A DNA stretch of 64,000 nucleotides, taken from NCBI GenBank assembly GCA_046330075.1, contig JAXLTL010000011.1, positions 41,435-105,434 on the forward strand. Direction: 5' to 3'. Below the pieces are notes generated by a model. That model ran no database searches. It had not been told where the DNA came from and saw only the letters and a list, made by a program, of their open reading frames with translations. Shown one piece after another: positions 33,040 through 41,389 of the stretch. The translations under genes and the position numbers were made by a program. This DNA is from JAJTFW01 sp046330075. Its GTDB lineage: Bacteria; Bacteroidota; Bacteroidia; AKYH767-A; OLB10. Each line of letters starts with the position of its first letter. Position 1 is the first letter of the stretch.

Positions 33040-33648
33040 TTAATCTTCATCGGGTTCAGGGAAATCTTCCGCGAGGAAGGCACGTACCATCTCCACGGCT
33101 TCGCGTTTCGCATCATCCAGCACACTATTTACGATCACATGATTGAATTGAAACGCATATTGCATTTCCTTTTCTGCTTTGGACAGACGTTTGAAGAGAC
33201 TGTCTTCGCTTTCAGTGGCACGGGCCACCAGCCGCTTATGCAAATCATCTACCGAAGGTGGCATTACAAATACATCGAGCAGCTGTCGTCCGAAATGTTT
33301 GCGGATCTGCAATCCACCTTCCACATCTACATCAAACAAAGCGATGTGATCATTGTTCAGAATGCGCTCTACTTCACTTTTAAGGGTGCCGTAATAACGG
33401 TCGGTATATACTTCCTCCCACTCGAGGAAATCACCTTTCTCCACACGTGCGCGGAATTCATCAGGAGTGAGAAAATAATAATCCTTTCCATGTTCTTCAT
33501 TTGCACGGGCGGGACGCGTGGTGGCTGAAATACTGAACCGCATCGCCGGAAAAACTTCCATGAGATGATGCACAATCGTGGTTTTTCCGCTGCCGCTTGG
33601 ACCACAGAAGAGCACCAGTTTGTGACGAAAATTCGGGTTAATTTTCAC
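33040..33648 (-). CDS. gmk: Guanylate kinase
   Basis: Gmk phosphorylates GMP to GDP. The P-loop is FCGPSGSGKTTIVHHLM at residues ~14-30, and GMP-binding segments are seen as RFSISATTRPARANEEHGKD, YYFLTPDEFR, EWEEVYTDRYYGT and ALFDVDVEGGLQIRKHF. The 202-residue length fits. The start overlaps the stop of yicC by 4 bases (33645-33648), implying translational coupling. All kinase motifs are intact. nadD follows after 9 bases. Confidence 0.97.
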   Translation of the reverse strand: MKINPNFRHKLVLFCGPSGSGKTTIVHHLMEVFPAMRFSISATTRPARANEEHGKDYYFLTPDEFRARVEKGDFLEWEEVYTDRYYGTLKSEVERILNNDHIALFDVDVEGGLQIRKHFGRQLLDVFVMPPSVDDLHKRLVARATESEDSLFKRLSKAEKEMQYAFQFNHVIVNSVLDDAKREAVEMVRAFLAEDFPEPDED

Positions 33649-34517
33649 AGTACGTTGGCCAGTTGTTCTTTCAGTTTCTCGAGTTCGTCCTTCATCTCTA
33701 CCACAATGCGCTGCATCTGCGCATCATTTGCTTTTGCACCAATGGTATTGATTTCGCGTCCGATTTCCTGCGCAATGAAACCCAGCTTCTTTCCGTTTCC
33801 ATCAACGCTGTTCAGGGTTTGCATAAAATAATCGCAATGGCTACGCAGGCGGACTTTCTCTTCGGAAATATCCAGTTTCTCGATGTAATAAATCAGTTCC
33901 TGCTCGAACCGGTTATGGTCAATATTGCTTTGCTCCTGCAGTTCGGTGATGCTGCGCATGATCCGCTGACGGATATTCTCTACCCGCACCTGTTCAAACT
34001 CTTCCAGCTTCGGAATGGAATTCAGAATTACGGTAACGCGGTCTGTGGTATCTTTTCCTAACACCGCACCTTCGTTGTCGCGGAACTGATTGAATTTTTT
34101 AATCGCCTCTCCAATCAACGCTTTCAGTTCCTTCCACTGCGTTTCATCCGACTCTGCTTTATCCGCATTCATCACTGCCGGCATACGCAGGATGATATCC
34201 ATCAGGTTCACATCGCTGAGGTGGTATTCCTTACCCAGACTCGTCAGCTCCTCAAAATACGCATTGAAGATTTCCTTGTTTACCGAACTGCGTTTTGCAA
34301 GGTCGTTGTTATCGAAAGAAATATTCAGGTCGGCTTTGCCGCGTTCCAGTTGCTTACCGAGATCGGCGCGGAGTTCCAGTTCACGATCACGGAACTGCAT
34401 CGGCATACGCACATTGAGTTCCAGAAATTTTGAATTCAGCGAACGGATTTCTACTGTAACACCCTGTCCTCCTACGAGGCCCTTGGCGTTACCATATCCG
34501 GTCATGGATCGTACCAT
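33645..34517 (-). CDS. yicC: YicC family endoribonuclease-like protein
   Basis: The protein starts MVRSMTGYGNAKGLVGGQGV, the family signature (MIRSMTGFG type). It shows SLNSKFLELNVRMPMQFRDR and, at the C-terminus, a DUF1732 domain: RLRSHCDYFMQTLNSVDGNG, KKLGFIAQEIGREINTIGAK and AQMQRIVVEMKDELEKLKEQ. The length of 290 residues is usual. E. coli YicC is described as an endoribonuclease that acts on RyhB; the substrate here is unknown. It is the first gene of the yicC-gmk-nadD unit, with a -7 element directly upstream. Confidence 0.95.
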   Translation of the reverse strand: MVRSMTGYGNAKGLVGGQGVTVEIRSLNSKFLELNVRMPMQFRDRELELRADLGKQLERGKADLNISFDNNDLAKRSSVNKEIFNAYFEELTSLGKEYHLSDVNLMDIILRMPAVMNADKAESDETQWKELKALIGEAIKKFNQFRDNEGAVLGKDTTDRVTVILNSIPKLEEFEQVRVENIRQRIMRSITELQEQSNIDHNRFEQELIYYIEKLDISEEKVRLRSHCDYFMQTLNSVDGNGKKLGFIAQEIGREINTIGAKANDAQMQRIVVEMKDELEKLKEQLANVL

Positions 34518-34534
34518 AAGATAGAATTAAGGCG

Positions 34535-34542
34535 CAAAAGTA
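34535..34542 (-). promoter_or_regulatory. Bacteroidota -7 element for the yicC-gmk-nadD operon
   Basis: On the minus strand TACTTTTG matches TAnnTTTG, with a near -33 word TTTC 19 bases upstream (34562-34565), the same spacing as at lepA. It lies 17 bases before the yicC ATG. Confidence 0.5.
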
Positions 34543-34602
34543 GGGAATTAAACCATGGAATGAAAGACCTTTTCGTGCAGAAGGTATCTTCATTCAATAC
34601 CG

Positions 34603-35505
34603 TTAAATCAGCTCTCCCGCATCCCGTTTTCCACTCGTAGTGGTTAACCATACACCGGTAAAAATCAGCACAGCAGAAATAAAATGCAGGATGTTAGGGA
34701 CATCCTTACCGAGGATCATGGCAAAGCCTGCAGCCAGCAGCGGTTGGAGATAAATATACACGCTCACCACATTGGCGCTGAGTTCACGGAGAGCAATCGT
34801 GTTGAAGAGATACGCCAGAAAAGTAGTGCCAATCACTACAAAAGCCGTAGCCAGCCACATGCCGGTAGTAAAGGTTTCCCATTTGATTACCGTGAATTCC
34901 TCATAGCCAAACGGGAGCACCAGCAAGGAGCCTATGAGAAAGATAAACTGCATGATGGTAACCGGATGATACTTCTTCATCAACGGCAACACCATCACCA
35001 GATATATGGCGTAGCTGAACGAATTGAGGAGGATGCAAAGATCACCGGTGCTGTTACCGACTCCGGAACTGAAGCGATTGCCATAAAGAATCAGCATCAC
35101 CGCGCCACAGATACCGCTGGCAATACCAAACACTCTGCGCCAGCCGATCTTTTCTTTAAGGAAAATACCACTCAGAATGAGCACGAAAATCGGATTGGTA
35201 ACCATGATGAGTCCGCTGTTGATCGGACTCGTAAGCGACAATCCCTTAAAGAAAAACAGTTGATTAATCGCCACACCAAACACAGCACATCCCAGCAGCC
35301 GTGGCCAGTCGGCGCGGTGGATCTTTTCTCTGAACAGCAACTGCGCTGTCACCAGGAACAGTATGGTAGCCGTACACACCCGGATCACAATAAAACCAAA
35401 GGGGCGGATATGTGTTGGCATCAGCCCCTTTGCAATCGAATAATTGGCGCCATAGATCACATTGGCAGTGAATACGGCAAGGTGTGAACGGAAATTATTC
35501 TTCAT
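34603..35505 (-). CDS. EamA/DMT family transporter
   Basis: The 300-residue protein has ten predicted hydrophobic helices in two EamA repeats: ANVIYGANYSIAKGLMPTHI starts the first and DLCILLNSFSYAIYLVMVLP the second, with the NPIFVLILSGIFLKEKIGWR segment that ends the first repeat in DMT-family exporters. It exports an unknown metabolite or amino acid. It is the last gene of a minus-strand run: its start overlaps the arsC-like stop by 4 bases. Confidence 0.9.
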   Translation of the reverse strand: MKNNFRSHLAVFTANVIYGANYSIAKGLMPTHIRPFGFIVIRVCTATILFLVTAQLLFREKIHRADWPRLLGCAVFGVAINQLFFFKGLSLTSPINSGLIMVTNPIFVLILSGIFLKEKIGWRRVFGIASGICGAVMLILYGNRFSSGVGNSTGDLCILLNSFSYAIYLVMVLPLMKKYHPVTIMQFIFLIGSLLVLPFGYEEFTVIKWETFTTGMWLATAFVVIGTTFLAYLFNTIALRELSANVVSVYIYLQPLLAAGFAMILGKDVPNILHFISAVLIFTGVWLTTTSGKRDAGELI

Positions 35506-35852
35506 TTGAGGGCATCCTTCGCCGCAGCAACTACCTTAGCGGTATTTCCGATAAAGATCTGATCACCGGAGATGATCACCGGCCGCTTGAGGAATGTATA
35601 TTCTTCGAGAATCAGTTTACGGTAATCCTTCTCCGTTAGTTCCTTTTCATGCAATCCCATGGCACGGTACTTCCGTGCGATACGACTGAACAAAGCCTCA
35701 TACGAACCCGCCAGCTTCTTCATTTCATCAATTTGTGCCGGCGTTATGGGCTCGGTTTTGATGTCCTGAAGTTCCACTGACTTACCCGGTTTAATTTCTT
35801 TCAGAATACGCTGATTGGTATCGCAGGTGCTGAGGTGATAGATTTTCTTCAT
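35502..35852 (-). CDS. ArsC/Spx-like thioredoxin-fold protein
   Basis: The 116-residue protein begins MKKIYHLSTCDTNQRILKEI, with the single N-terminal Cys of the ArsC/Spx/YffB family (CDTNQ in place of CxxC or CxxS). It ends in the ArsC pattern LILEEYTFLKRPVIISGDQI and FIGNT, matching the RPxxxxxxxxxxG segment. The family contains arsenate reductases and poorly characterised relatives; no ars operon is nearby, so arsenate reduction should not be assumed. It overlaps the EamA gene by 4 bases. Confidence 0.85.
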   Translation of the reverse strand: MKKIYHLSTCDTNQRILKEIKPGKSVELQDIKTEPITPAQIDEMKKLAGSYEALFSRIARKYRAMGLHEKELTEKDYRKLILEEYTFLKRPVIISGDQIFIGNTAKVVAAAKDALK

Positions 35853-35889
35853 GGTTTTTCTGACTACAACAAATGCTGCTACTGATTGT

Positions 35890-36408
35890 TTACTTCGCCG
35901 CTGATTTGTCGAATAAGCTTTCTACGGCGCGGATATCGTCATTGCGGACCAATGCCGAGAACTCTGAGAAGACAATCTTCTGCACTCCGTCTTTTTTCTC
36001 GGTAATGGTTACCACCCGAAACGGAACATGAATGGTAGATATATCGATAATATCGGTAACATACATGAATTCGTTGAGCATGCGCACATCCCGTTTCTTC
36101 ACGGTAAAGACTGCTTTTACGGTGGTATCTCTCGAGCGATCGCTCATATATGTTTTGATCTGGTCGAGATTCCAGTCTTCGAGGGGATCAGAACCGTACA
36201 GCTTAGCGTTAGGAGCCATCAAACTCAGCACTCCTGCCGAATCGCGACCTGTCAATGCCGCATAAAATTGATCAACAATTTTAATATTGCCATCGTTATC
36301 GGGAGTATCGCCGGGTTTGATTTCCTTCGTTACGATTACTTCTTTGGGTTCGTGTTTGCAGGCAACTATTGAAAGTGCCATACAGCAAAACAGGAATATT
36401 TTTTTCAT
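35890..36408 (-). CDS. Lipoprotein with SnoaL/NTF2-like domain
   Basis: ATG 36408 opens a lipoprotein signal (MKKIFLFCCMALSIVAC); the frame extends 17 codons upstream into the cyclase gene region. After a short linker, residues ~45-160 look like an NTF2/SnoaL cone: NIKIVDQFYAALTGRDSAGV, LSLMAPNAKLYGSDPLEDWN, then a strand pair KAVFTVKKRDVRMLNEFMYV. The enzymatic or binding role is unknown. Its start is one base after the cyclase stop (36410), so they are co-translated. Envelope location by lipobox. Confidence 0.72.
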   Translation of the reverse strand: MKKIFLFCCMALSIVACKHEPKEVIVTKEIKPGDTPDNDGNIKIVDQFYAALTGRDSAGVLSLMAPNAKLYGSDPLEDWNLDQIKTYMSDRSRDTTVKAVFTVKKRDVRMLNEFMYVTDIIDISTIHVPFRVVTITEKKDGVQKIVFSEFSALVRNDDIRAVESLFDKSAAK

Positions 36409-36409
36409 T

Positions 36410-37162
36410 TCAGGCAGGTTTTTGAAGTCGGAACAAGAGGGGACGTGAAGGACTCGCATCGTTTTCGAAGGGTGCTGTTTGCAGATTCATAAAATAGAGT
36501 CCATCGGTGATGGAATCCGGAATATACACCAGCTCAGTGATGGTAGCATCGTAGCGCGTTTGCTGCGGATGATTCCAGAACGCATGATGTGCCGCGAGCG
36601 CACCACCATCCTGCTCACGATCTACGCTGGGCAGATCGATGAGGAGATGACGTACACCCATCTCCCGCAGCCATGCAGCAGCTTCCGCTTCGAGATAGGC
36701 AGGATTGGTATTGGAATAATTTTTTCCGGTTTTATCATTTCCGTTCGGCATCGTACGCAGGATCACTGCTTCACTCACCTTCGGCAAGGCTGCTGTGAGA
36801 GTATCCAATGAAATCACAAAATCTTCTCCGCGCTGTTCGGGTGCGATGGTCACTAATGTTGCGAAACAGAAGAACTCACGGAAGTGCTGATTAACGGAAA
36901 CATCTTCGGCAGTAATATGTCCGACGGTTTCAGTATGTGTACCATGTCCGTGAGGATTAAAGAAGATATTCCGGAAATTGACAGAAGCACCGCTCTTCAC
37001 TTCTCCCACCCAATCGCCCATGCGCACGGGTTCAATGGTGAGCGGAGAGAGATACCAGGCCAGCACATGGCCTGCCTCCGGTGATAGCGGCAGTGAGATA
37101 TCCAGTGGTTCGCCGAGGTTTATCGTATAGTCGTTCCCGTTATAGTGTACGATTGCTTTCAT
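36410..37162 (-). CDS. Cyclase family protein (kynurenine formamidase-like)
   Basis: The 250-residue protein has the metal-binding motif of the cyclase/formamidase family, NPHGHGTHTETVGHI near residue 72 (family form HxGTHxD, here with Glu), and the second conserved segment NTNPAYLEAEAAAWLREMGV with RHLLIDLPSVDREQDGGALA, ending in the HHAFWN segment. Known members are kynurenine formamidases; no other tryptophan-degradation gene is present, so the substrate is open. Its start overlaps the hemW stop by one base. Confidence 0.85.
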   Translation of the reverse strand: MKAIVHYNGNDYTINLGEPLDISLPLSPEAGHVLAWYLSPLTIEPVRMGDWVGEVKSGASVNFRNIFFNPHGHGTHTETVGHITAEDVSVNQHFREFFCFATLVTIAPEQRGEDFVISLDTLTAALPKVSEAVILRTMPNGNDKTGKNYSNTNPAYLEAEAAAWLREMGVRHLLIDLPSVDREQDGGALAAHHAFWNHPQQTRYDATITELVYIPDSITDGLYFMNLQTAPFENDASPSRPLLFRLQKPA

Positions 37163-38289
37163 CAGATCACAAAGAGGTCGGAGGTGATTTTATCGGCAAA
37201 GAGGAGTCCCTGCCGCGAGAGTTTAAGATGATGGTCGCGGTGGATGAGCCACTCGCATTCAATGTATTTCCCGGCTGTTTCGAGGAGATTACCGAGCACG
37301 GCATCGCCGAATTCTTCGCGCACATCATCCGTTGACAATCCCTTACGGACCCGCAGCGAAGTAAGCACCAGCTCGTGAAAACGCTCTTTCACATCCAGTG
37401 ATTCTGTCTCCGCTTCTCTCCTGTTCTCTGCAAGTGCTTGTACATACATGGCATTGCTGCTTACATTCCACGAGCGGACTTTACCATCATACGAATGTGC
37501 CGAGGGACCAATACCCAGGTAAGGCAATCCCTTCCAGTAGCTGGTATTGTGCCTCGACTCAAATCCCGGCTTGCTGAAATTGGAAATTTCATACCAGGGG
37601 AATCCGGTATCTTCCGCCATATCCAACAGCCACTGATACTGTGCCGCAGCAATTTCATCATCGGGAATTTTCACCATTCCCTTTTTAATCTGCCAGGCAA
37701 GCGCCGTTTTGGGCTCGATGGTGAGTCCATAGCAGGAGATATGCGTAATCGGCAAGGCCAGAGCCATCTTCACATTCTCCTTCCAGGCATCGAAGGAAAG
37801 CGAGGGAAGACCAAAGATCAGATCAACCGAAAGGTTTTCGAAGCCGGCATCTGCAGCATCCAGTGCGCAGCGTTCGGCCTGCTCAGCATTGTGTGCCCGG
37901 TTCATCATCTTCAGGTCTTCATCTCTGAACGACTGGATACCGATACTGAAACGATTCACCGGTGTCCGCTTAAACATCTTCAGCTGCTCCTTCGATAAAT
38001 CATCGGGATTAGCCTCGAGTGTGATTTCTGCGTCGTGGGAGACATTGAACGTCGTATAGATCTTCTCGAAAAAAGCCATCAGCTCATCATAACTTAACAG
38101 AGAAGGTGTACCACCGCCAAAATAAATGGTTTGGATGGTTTCACCGGCTACTTCTCCACTGCGCATAGAGATCTCCTTCAGCATGGCCGATAAAACATCT
38201 TCCTTACCACGATGAGAGGTGGTAAAATGGAAGTCGCAATAATGACAGGCTTGCTTGCAGAAGGGGATATGCAGGTAAATACCGGACAT
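37162..38289 (-). CDS. hemW: Radical SAM heme chaperone HemW
   Basis: HemW is a radical SAM protein (formerly called oxygen-independent coproporphyrinogen oxidase-like) that transfers heme to target proteins. The 375-residue protein begins MSGIYLHIPFCKQACHYCDF, giving the HemW cluster CxxxCxxC. TIYFGGGTPSLLS, then EITLEANPDDL, NRFSIGIQSFRDEDL and NLSVDLIFGLPSLS are the radical SAM core; ISCYGLTIEPKT and NTSYWKGLPYLGIGPSAHSY mark the C-terminal HemN_C side. It is first of the hemW-cyclase-lipoprotein-arsC-eamA run. Confidence 0.95.
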   Translation of the reverse strand: MSGIYLHIPFCKQACHYCDFHFTTSHRGKEDVLSAMLKEISMRSGEVAGETIQTIYFGGGTPSLLSYDELMAFFEKIYTTFNVSHDAEITLEANPDDLSKEQLKMFKRTPVNRFSIGIQSFRDEDLKMMNRAHNAEQAERCALDAADAGFENLSVDLIFGLPSLSFDAWKENVKMALALPITHISCYGLTIEPKTALAWQIKKGMVKIPDDEIAAAQYQWLLDMAEDTGFPWYEISNFSKPGFESRHNTSYWKGLPYLGIGPSAHSYDGKVRSWNVSSNAMYVQALAENRREAETESLDVKERFHELVLTSLRVRKGLSTDDVREEFGDAVLGNLLETAGKYIECEWLIHRDHHLKLSRQGLLFADKITSDLFVI

Positions 38290-38324
38290 GGCTCAAAGGT
38301 CGGAAAAATACCTGTGCAAGAAAA

Positions 38325-38353
38325 AGCCGGGATACCTTTGCAGTATCCCGGCT
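38325..38353 (-). terminator. Intrinsic terminator of the T9SS repeat protein gene
   Basis: A perfect 11-bp stem (agccgggatac with gtatcccggct) with a 7-nt loop is followed on the minus strand by a T run (38321-38325). It lies 15 bases after the stop at 38368. Confidence 0.85.
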
Positions 38354-38367
38354 GATCTGCTCTTTAT

Positions 38368-40107
38368 TTAATGAGATATGATAAACCGAAACGATGAGGG
38401 GCGATTTCCGGAGAGCACGCCCAGATAAAGTCCCGCCGGCAGTGAACGGACATCCACCTTGAATGAACGTTCGTTCCGGATGACAGGAGTACGTACCAAT
38501 GTGCCTTTAGCATCATACAGCAGCAATGTCTCAGCTTGTTGAAATTCATCTGTGCTGATCCACAACCAATCATCGGCAGGATTCGGATACAGGCTTCCTG
38601 AAAACGGCTGCATATCTTCTATACCTGTTACAGCATTAGAAAGCTTAAGCACAAACGAGCCTGAAGTCAACAACGGACAACTTAAATTGTAGATCGTATT
38701 GTTCGGATCAAAATCCAACGTTCCGCCGAAATAACCACACTCGTAAATCGTATTATTCCCATCTGCAACCAGCGAGCGTCCTGCATTACCGGATCCATAT
38801 CCGTTTATCAACCGGCCCCAGCTAAGTGAACCATCACTATTCAATCCAACGATGCATTCATACATTGGAAAATTTCCGGTTGTAGCGGTAATATTATACG
38901 TTCCAACAGAATCAGGATCGAGATCAATCGTGCCACCGAATTGTCCGAGCATATAACTATGTCCGTCAGGCAACACTGCGAGGTGACCTGAATAATCAGA
39001 ATAGTTTGCGCCGAATACATCACACCACTGATAAACTCCGGCTGAAGAAAGCTTCGCAACAAACATATCCATTGTTGACATAAATGATTGCTTTGACGCG
39101 GTGCCTGCTCCCGGATCAAAATCGATGGTCCCGCTGAAATTTCCATTCACATACATGTTGCCTGCCGCATCTACTCCAATACCATCCAGCTGACAAGCAG
39201 AAGGCGAAGTAGTAGGTTCGAATACATACCTGGCAACAAATTGGCCGGTGGAACTCAATTTCAAAACGAGTCCGCCTACATTTCCACTGCTGATGGTCAC
39301 CAGTTGTGTTCCTGCTCCCGGATCGACATCCAGCGTACCCAGCACGCGGGCAGTAATTAAAAGTTCACCATTGTTGTTCGTTTTTAAATCTGTGATGGCA
39401 TCCACATACGGACCACCGAGGTTGAACGCACTCACATACGCTCCATTGCCGTCCATCTTCACAACGATCGCATCGTCCATCCCATTTGATTGAATCATAC
39501 TTACACCGGTACCCGGATCTGCGTCGATAGAATCCTTGAAGTTAAAGGATAGGTATAAGAAGCCTGATCCATCCACCATCATCGTACTCTGCGAATTTGA
39601 GCCGGCGTTGCCCAATGATCTTCCCCAGATAAAATTTCCGAGGCCGTTCAATTTCGCAATGAACACATCGTTATCGCCTGTTGAAGTGACCTGATTCGAC
39701 AGAACGGTATCAGGGTTCAGATCAACACTGCCTTTAAAAACACCTGCAATATAAATATTACCTGCAGCATCTTCCTGTATTGCCTGAACCCTCACTTCGG
39801 AAGAACCCTGAAAACTTTTTGCCCACTGGAGGTCACCAGCCGCATTCAGGTAGGCGAGGAAACCAGTCGACACTCCTGTACCGGAGAGAAATAAACTGTT
39901 TGCTGAAGGATCAAAGTCAATAGCCCCTTTGAAATCCCCGCCTACGAGCACACCGGAACCCGAGGGTTCAATCACACTGTTGTACACGGAAGGATATCCG
40001 GTTGCATTGGAAGCGGCGAAAGCTTTCGCCCAGACGAGGTTCGCCTGCTGTGCGTTTACCGCGACTGTGGATAGCAGTCCGGCAAACAAGAGAATAATTT
40101 TTTTCAT
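38368..40107 (-). CDS. Secreted repeat protein with T9SS type A sorting domain
   Basis: The 579-residue protein has a signal peptide (MKKIILLFAGLLSTVAVNAQ). Its body consists of seven or more blades of about 55-65 residues, each marked by a D-rich motif: GAIDFDPSANS, GSVDLNPDTV, DSIDADPGTG, GTLDVDPGAGT, GTIDFDPGAGT, GTIDLDPDSVG and GTLDFDPNNT, next to GxFxGxxD and VAKLNGLGNFIWGR. The DxDPG pattern suggests calcium-binding loops in a beta-propeller. It ends in a T9SS type A domain (LYPNPADDWLWIST, LLLYDAKGTLVRT, FRFIISH). Surface or secreted; ligand unknown. A terminator follows. Confidence 0.85.
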   Translation of the reverse strand: MKKIILLFAGLLSTVAVNAQQANLVWAKAFAASNATGYPSVYNSVIEPSGSGVLVGGDFKGAIDFDPSANSLFLSGTGVSTGFLAYLNAAGDLQWAKSFQGSSEVRVQAIQEDAAGNIYIAGVFKGSVDLNPDTVLSNQVTSTGDNDVFIAKLNGLGNFIWGRSLGNAGSNSQSTMMVDGSGFLYLSFNFKDSIDADPGTGVSMIQSNGMDDAIVVKMDGNGAYVSAFNLGGPYVDAITDLKTNNNGELLITARVLGTLDVDPGAGTQLVTISSGNVGGLVLKLSSTGQFVARYVFEPTTSPSACQLDGIGVDAAGNMYVNGNFSGTIDFDPGAGTASKQSFMSTMDMFVAKLSSAGVYQWCDVFGANYSDYSGHLAVLPDGHSYMLGQFGGTIDLDPDSVGTYNITATTGNFPMYECIVGLNSDGSLSWGRLINGYGSGNAGRSLVADGNNTIYECGYFGGTLDFDPNNTIYNLSCPLLTSGSFVLKLSNAVTGIEDMQPFSGSLYPNPADDWLWISTDEFQQAETLLLYDAKGTLVRTPVIRNERSFKVDVRSLPAGLYLGVLSGNRPSSFRFIISH

Positions 40108-40190
40108 AATCGGTCAATTTGCGTGTGACCCGAATATACAGAAAACTCTTTTAATAATCCCAACTCTTATAAAGCAAGACCCGACCCTCT

Positions 40191-41345
40191 TCAGGATTTC
40201 TTGAGTACAATACGGAAGGTAGTGCCTTTGTTCGGCTCTGAACTCTTCACAAAAATCTGTCCGCCATGATACTCTTCCACAATACGTTTTGAGAGCGAAA
40301 GCCCGAGACCCCAACCGCGGTTTTTGCTTGTATAACCCGGTTTAAAAACTGTTTTATACTTTGACTTCGGAATGCCCTTGCCGGTATCCGTTACATCGAT
40401 ATACACAAATTGATGCTGATCGGCGATGCGGATAGAGATGCTGCCTTCGCCGCTCATGGCATCGATGGCATTCTTGAACAGATTCTCGAGCACCCACTCG
40501 AACAGCGGCACATTCACCGGAGCTTCCACGTCGTAATTCTGTTGGTTTTGCAGACTGAAACTAACACGGGAAGAAGTGCGGGTACGGATATAATCCACCG
40601 ACGACTGGAGCACCTGTGTCATGTTCTCCTTCTTCAGTGCAGGAGCAGCGCCGATCTTGGAGAAACGTTCGGTGATAGTATTGAGGCGGATCAGATCCTT
40701 TTCGATTTCGGGCAGATGTTCTTCCGGTTGCGGTTTCGACTTGAGATATTCAAGCCAGGCCATTAATGAAGAGAGTGGCGTACCCAGCTGATGTGCCGTT
40801 TCCTTGGCCATACCCACCCATACCTGGTTTTGCTCTGCTTTACGGCTGGAAGAAAACGCGAGATAAGAGACACCGAGAAAAAGTGCGATCACAGCCAGCT
40901 GGAAATACGGATAATACCGAAGCTGAGCAAGAAGGTACGAATCCTTGTAGAAAATAAAATTCTTCTGATCCTCTGCGAAGGCAATCTCTATGGGTTCATG
41001 CTGTTCCTTCATCTCCGCCAGTTCATCCGCTACATAAATCGAATCATCGAGTCGCAGGCTATCCAGATTCCTGGTAGAAATTACCACATGATGCTCATCG
41101 GTAAGTACCACCGGAACGGTGGTATTATCGGTCAATACAGAAAGTGCAAAACTGATATCTCCCGGTTCCGCGTTGATATCGGAAATCTGTCGTGTAGCCT
41201 CTGCCCAAAGCTCTACCTTCTTTTTTTCTTCGGCAGAGAGCTTCTTCACCAGTTGGTTTGTGTACAGAAGGGAGCCAACGCCAATAGCCAGGGCAATGAA
41301 TAAAAGGACCAGTTTCCAGCGCTGCTTTCGGGTGTAGATATTCAC
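40191..41345 (-). CDS. Membrane sensor histidine kinase
   Basis: The 384-residue kinase has two transmembrane helices (about 11-28 and 147-164) that enclose a ~118-residue periplasmic sensor. The H box is MAKETAHQLGTPLSSLMAWL, His185. There is a HATPase_c domain with the N box NLFKNAIDAM, G1 DTGKGIPKSKYKTVFKPGY and G2 GWGLGLSLSKRIVEEYHGG. There is no HAMP or receiver domain. No response regulator gene is adjacent; the AsmA-like gene lies upstream with a 44-base gap. Its signal and partner are unknown. Confidence 0.93.
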   Translation of the reverse strand: MNIYTRKQRWKLVLLFIALAIGVGSLLYTNQLVKKLSAEEKKKVELWAEATRQISDINAEPGDISFALSVLTDNTTVPVVLTDEHHVVISTRNLDSLRLDDSIYVADELAEMKEQHEPIEIAFAEDQKNFIFYKDSYLLAQLRYYPYFQLAVIALFLGVSYLAFSSSRKAEQNQVWVGMAKETAHQLGTPLSSLMAWLEYLKSKPQPEEHLPEIEKDLIRLNTITERFSKIGAAPALKKENMTQVLQSSVDYIRTRTSSRVSFSLQNQQNYDVEAPVNVPLFEWVLENLFKNAIDAMSGEGSISIRIADQHQFVYIDVTDTGKGIPKSKYKTVFKPGYTSKNRGWGLGLSLSKRIVEEYHGGQIFVKSSEPNKGTTFRIVLKKS

Positions 41346-41389
41346 AGAAGCAAATTAGGACTGTAAAAATACGGCTTTCGGAGGAATGA

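Noticed and set aside
34684..35487. 267-codon plus-strand frame opposite the EamA transporter
   Set aside because: Antisense shadow; charged, His/Gln-rich text typical of reverse-read membrane helices.
35502..35852. Arsenate resistance operon
   Set aside because: The ArsC-like protein stands among housekeeping genes without arsR, arsB or acr3; the family has many non-arsenate members.
36410..37162. Tryptophan-kynurenine degradation locus
   Set aside because: Only a cyclase-family protein is present; no kynureninase or dioxygenase gene is near.
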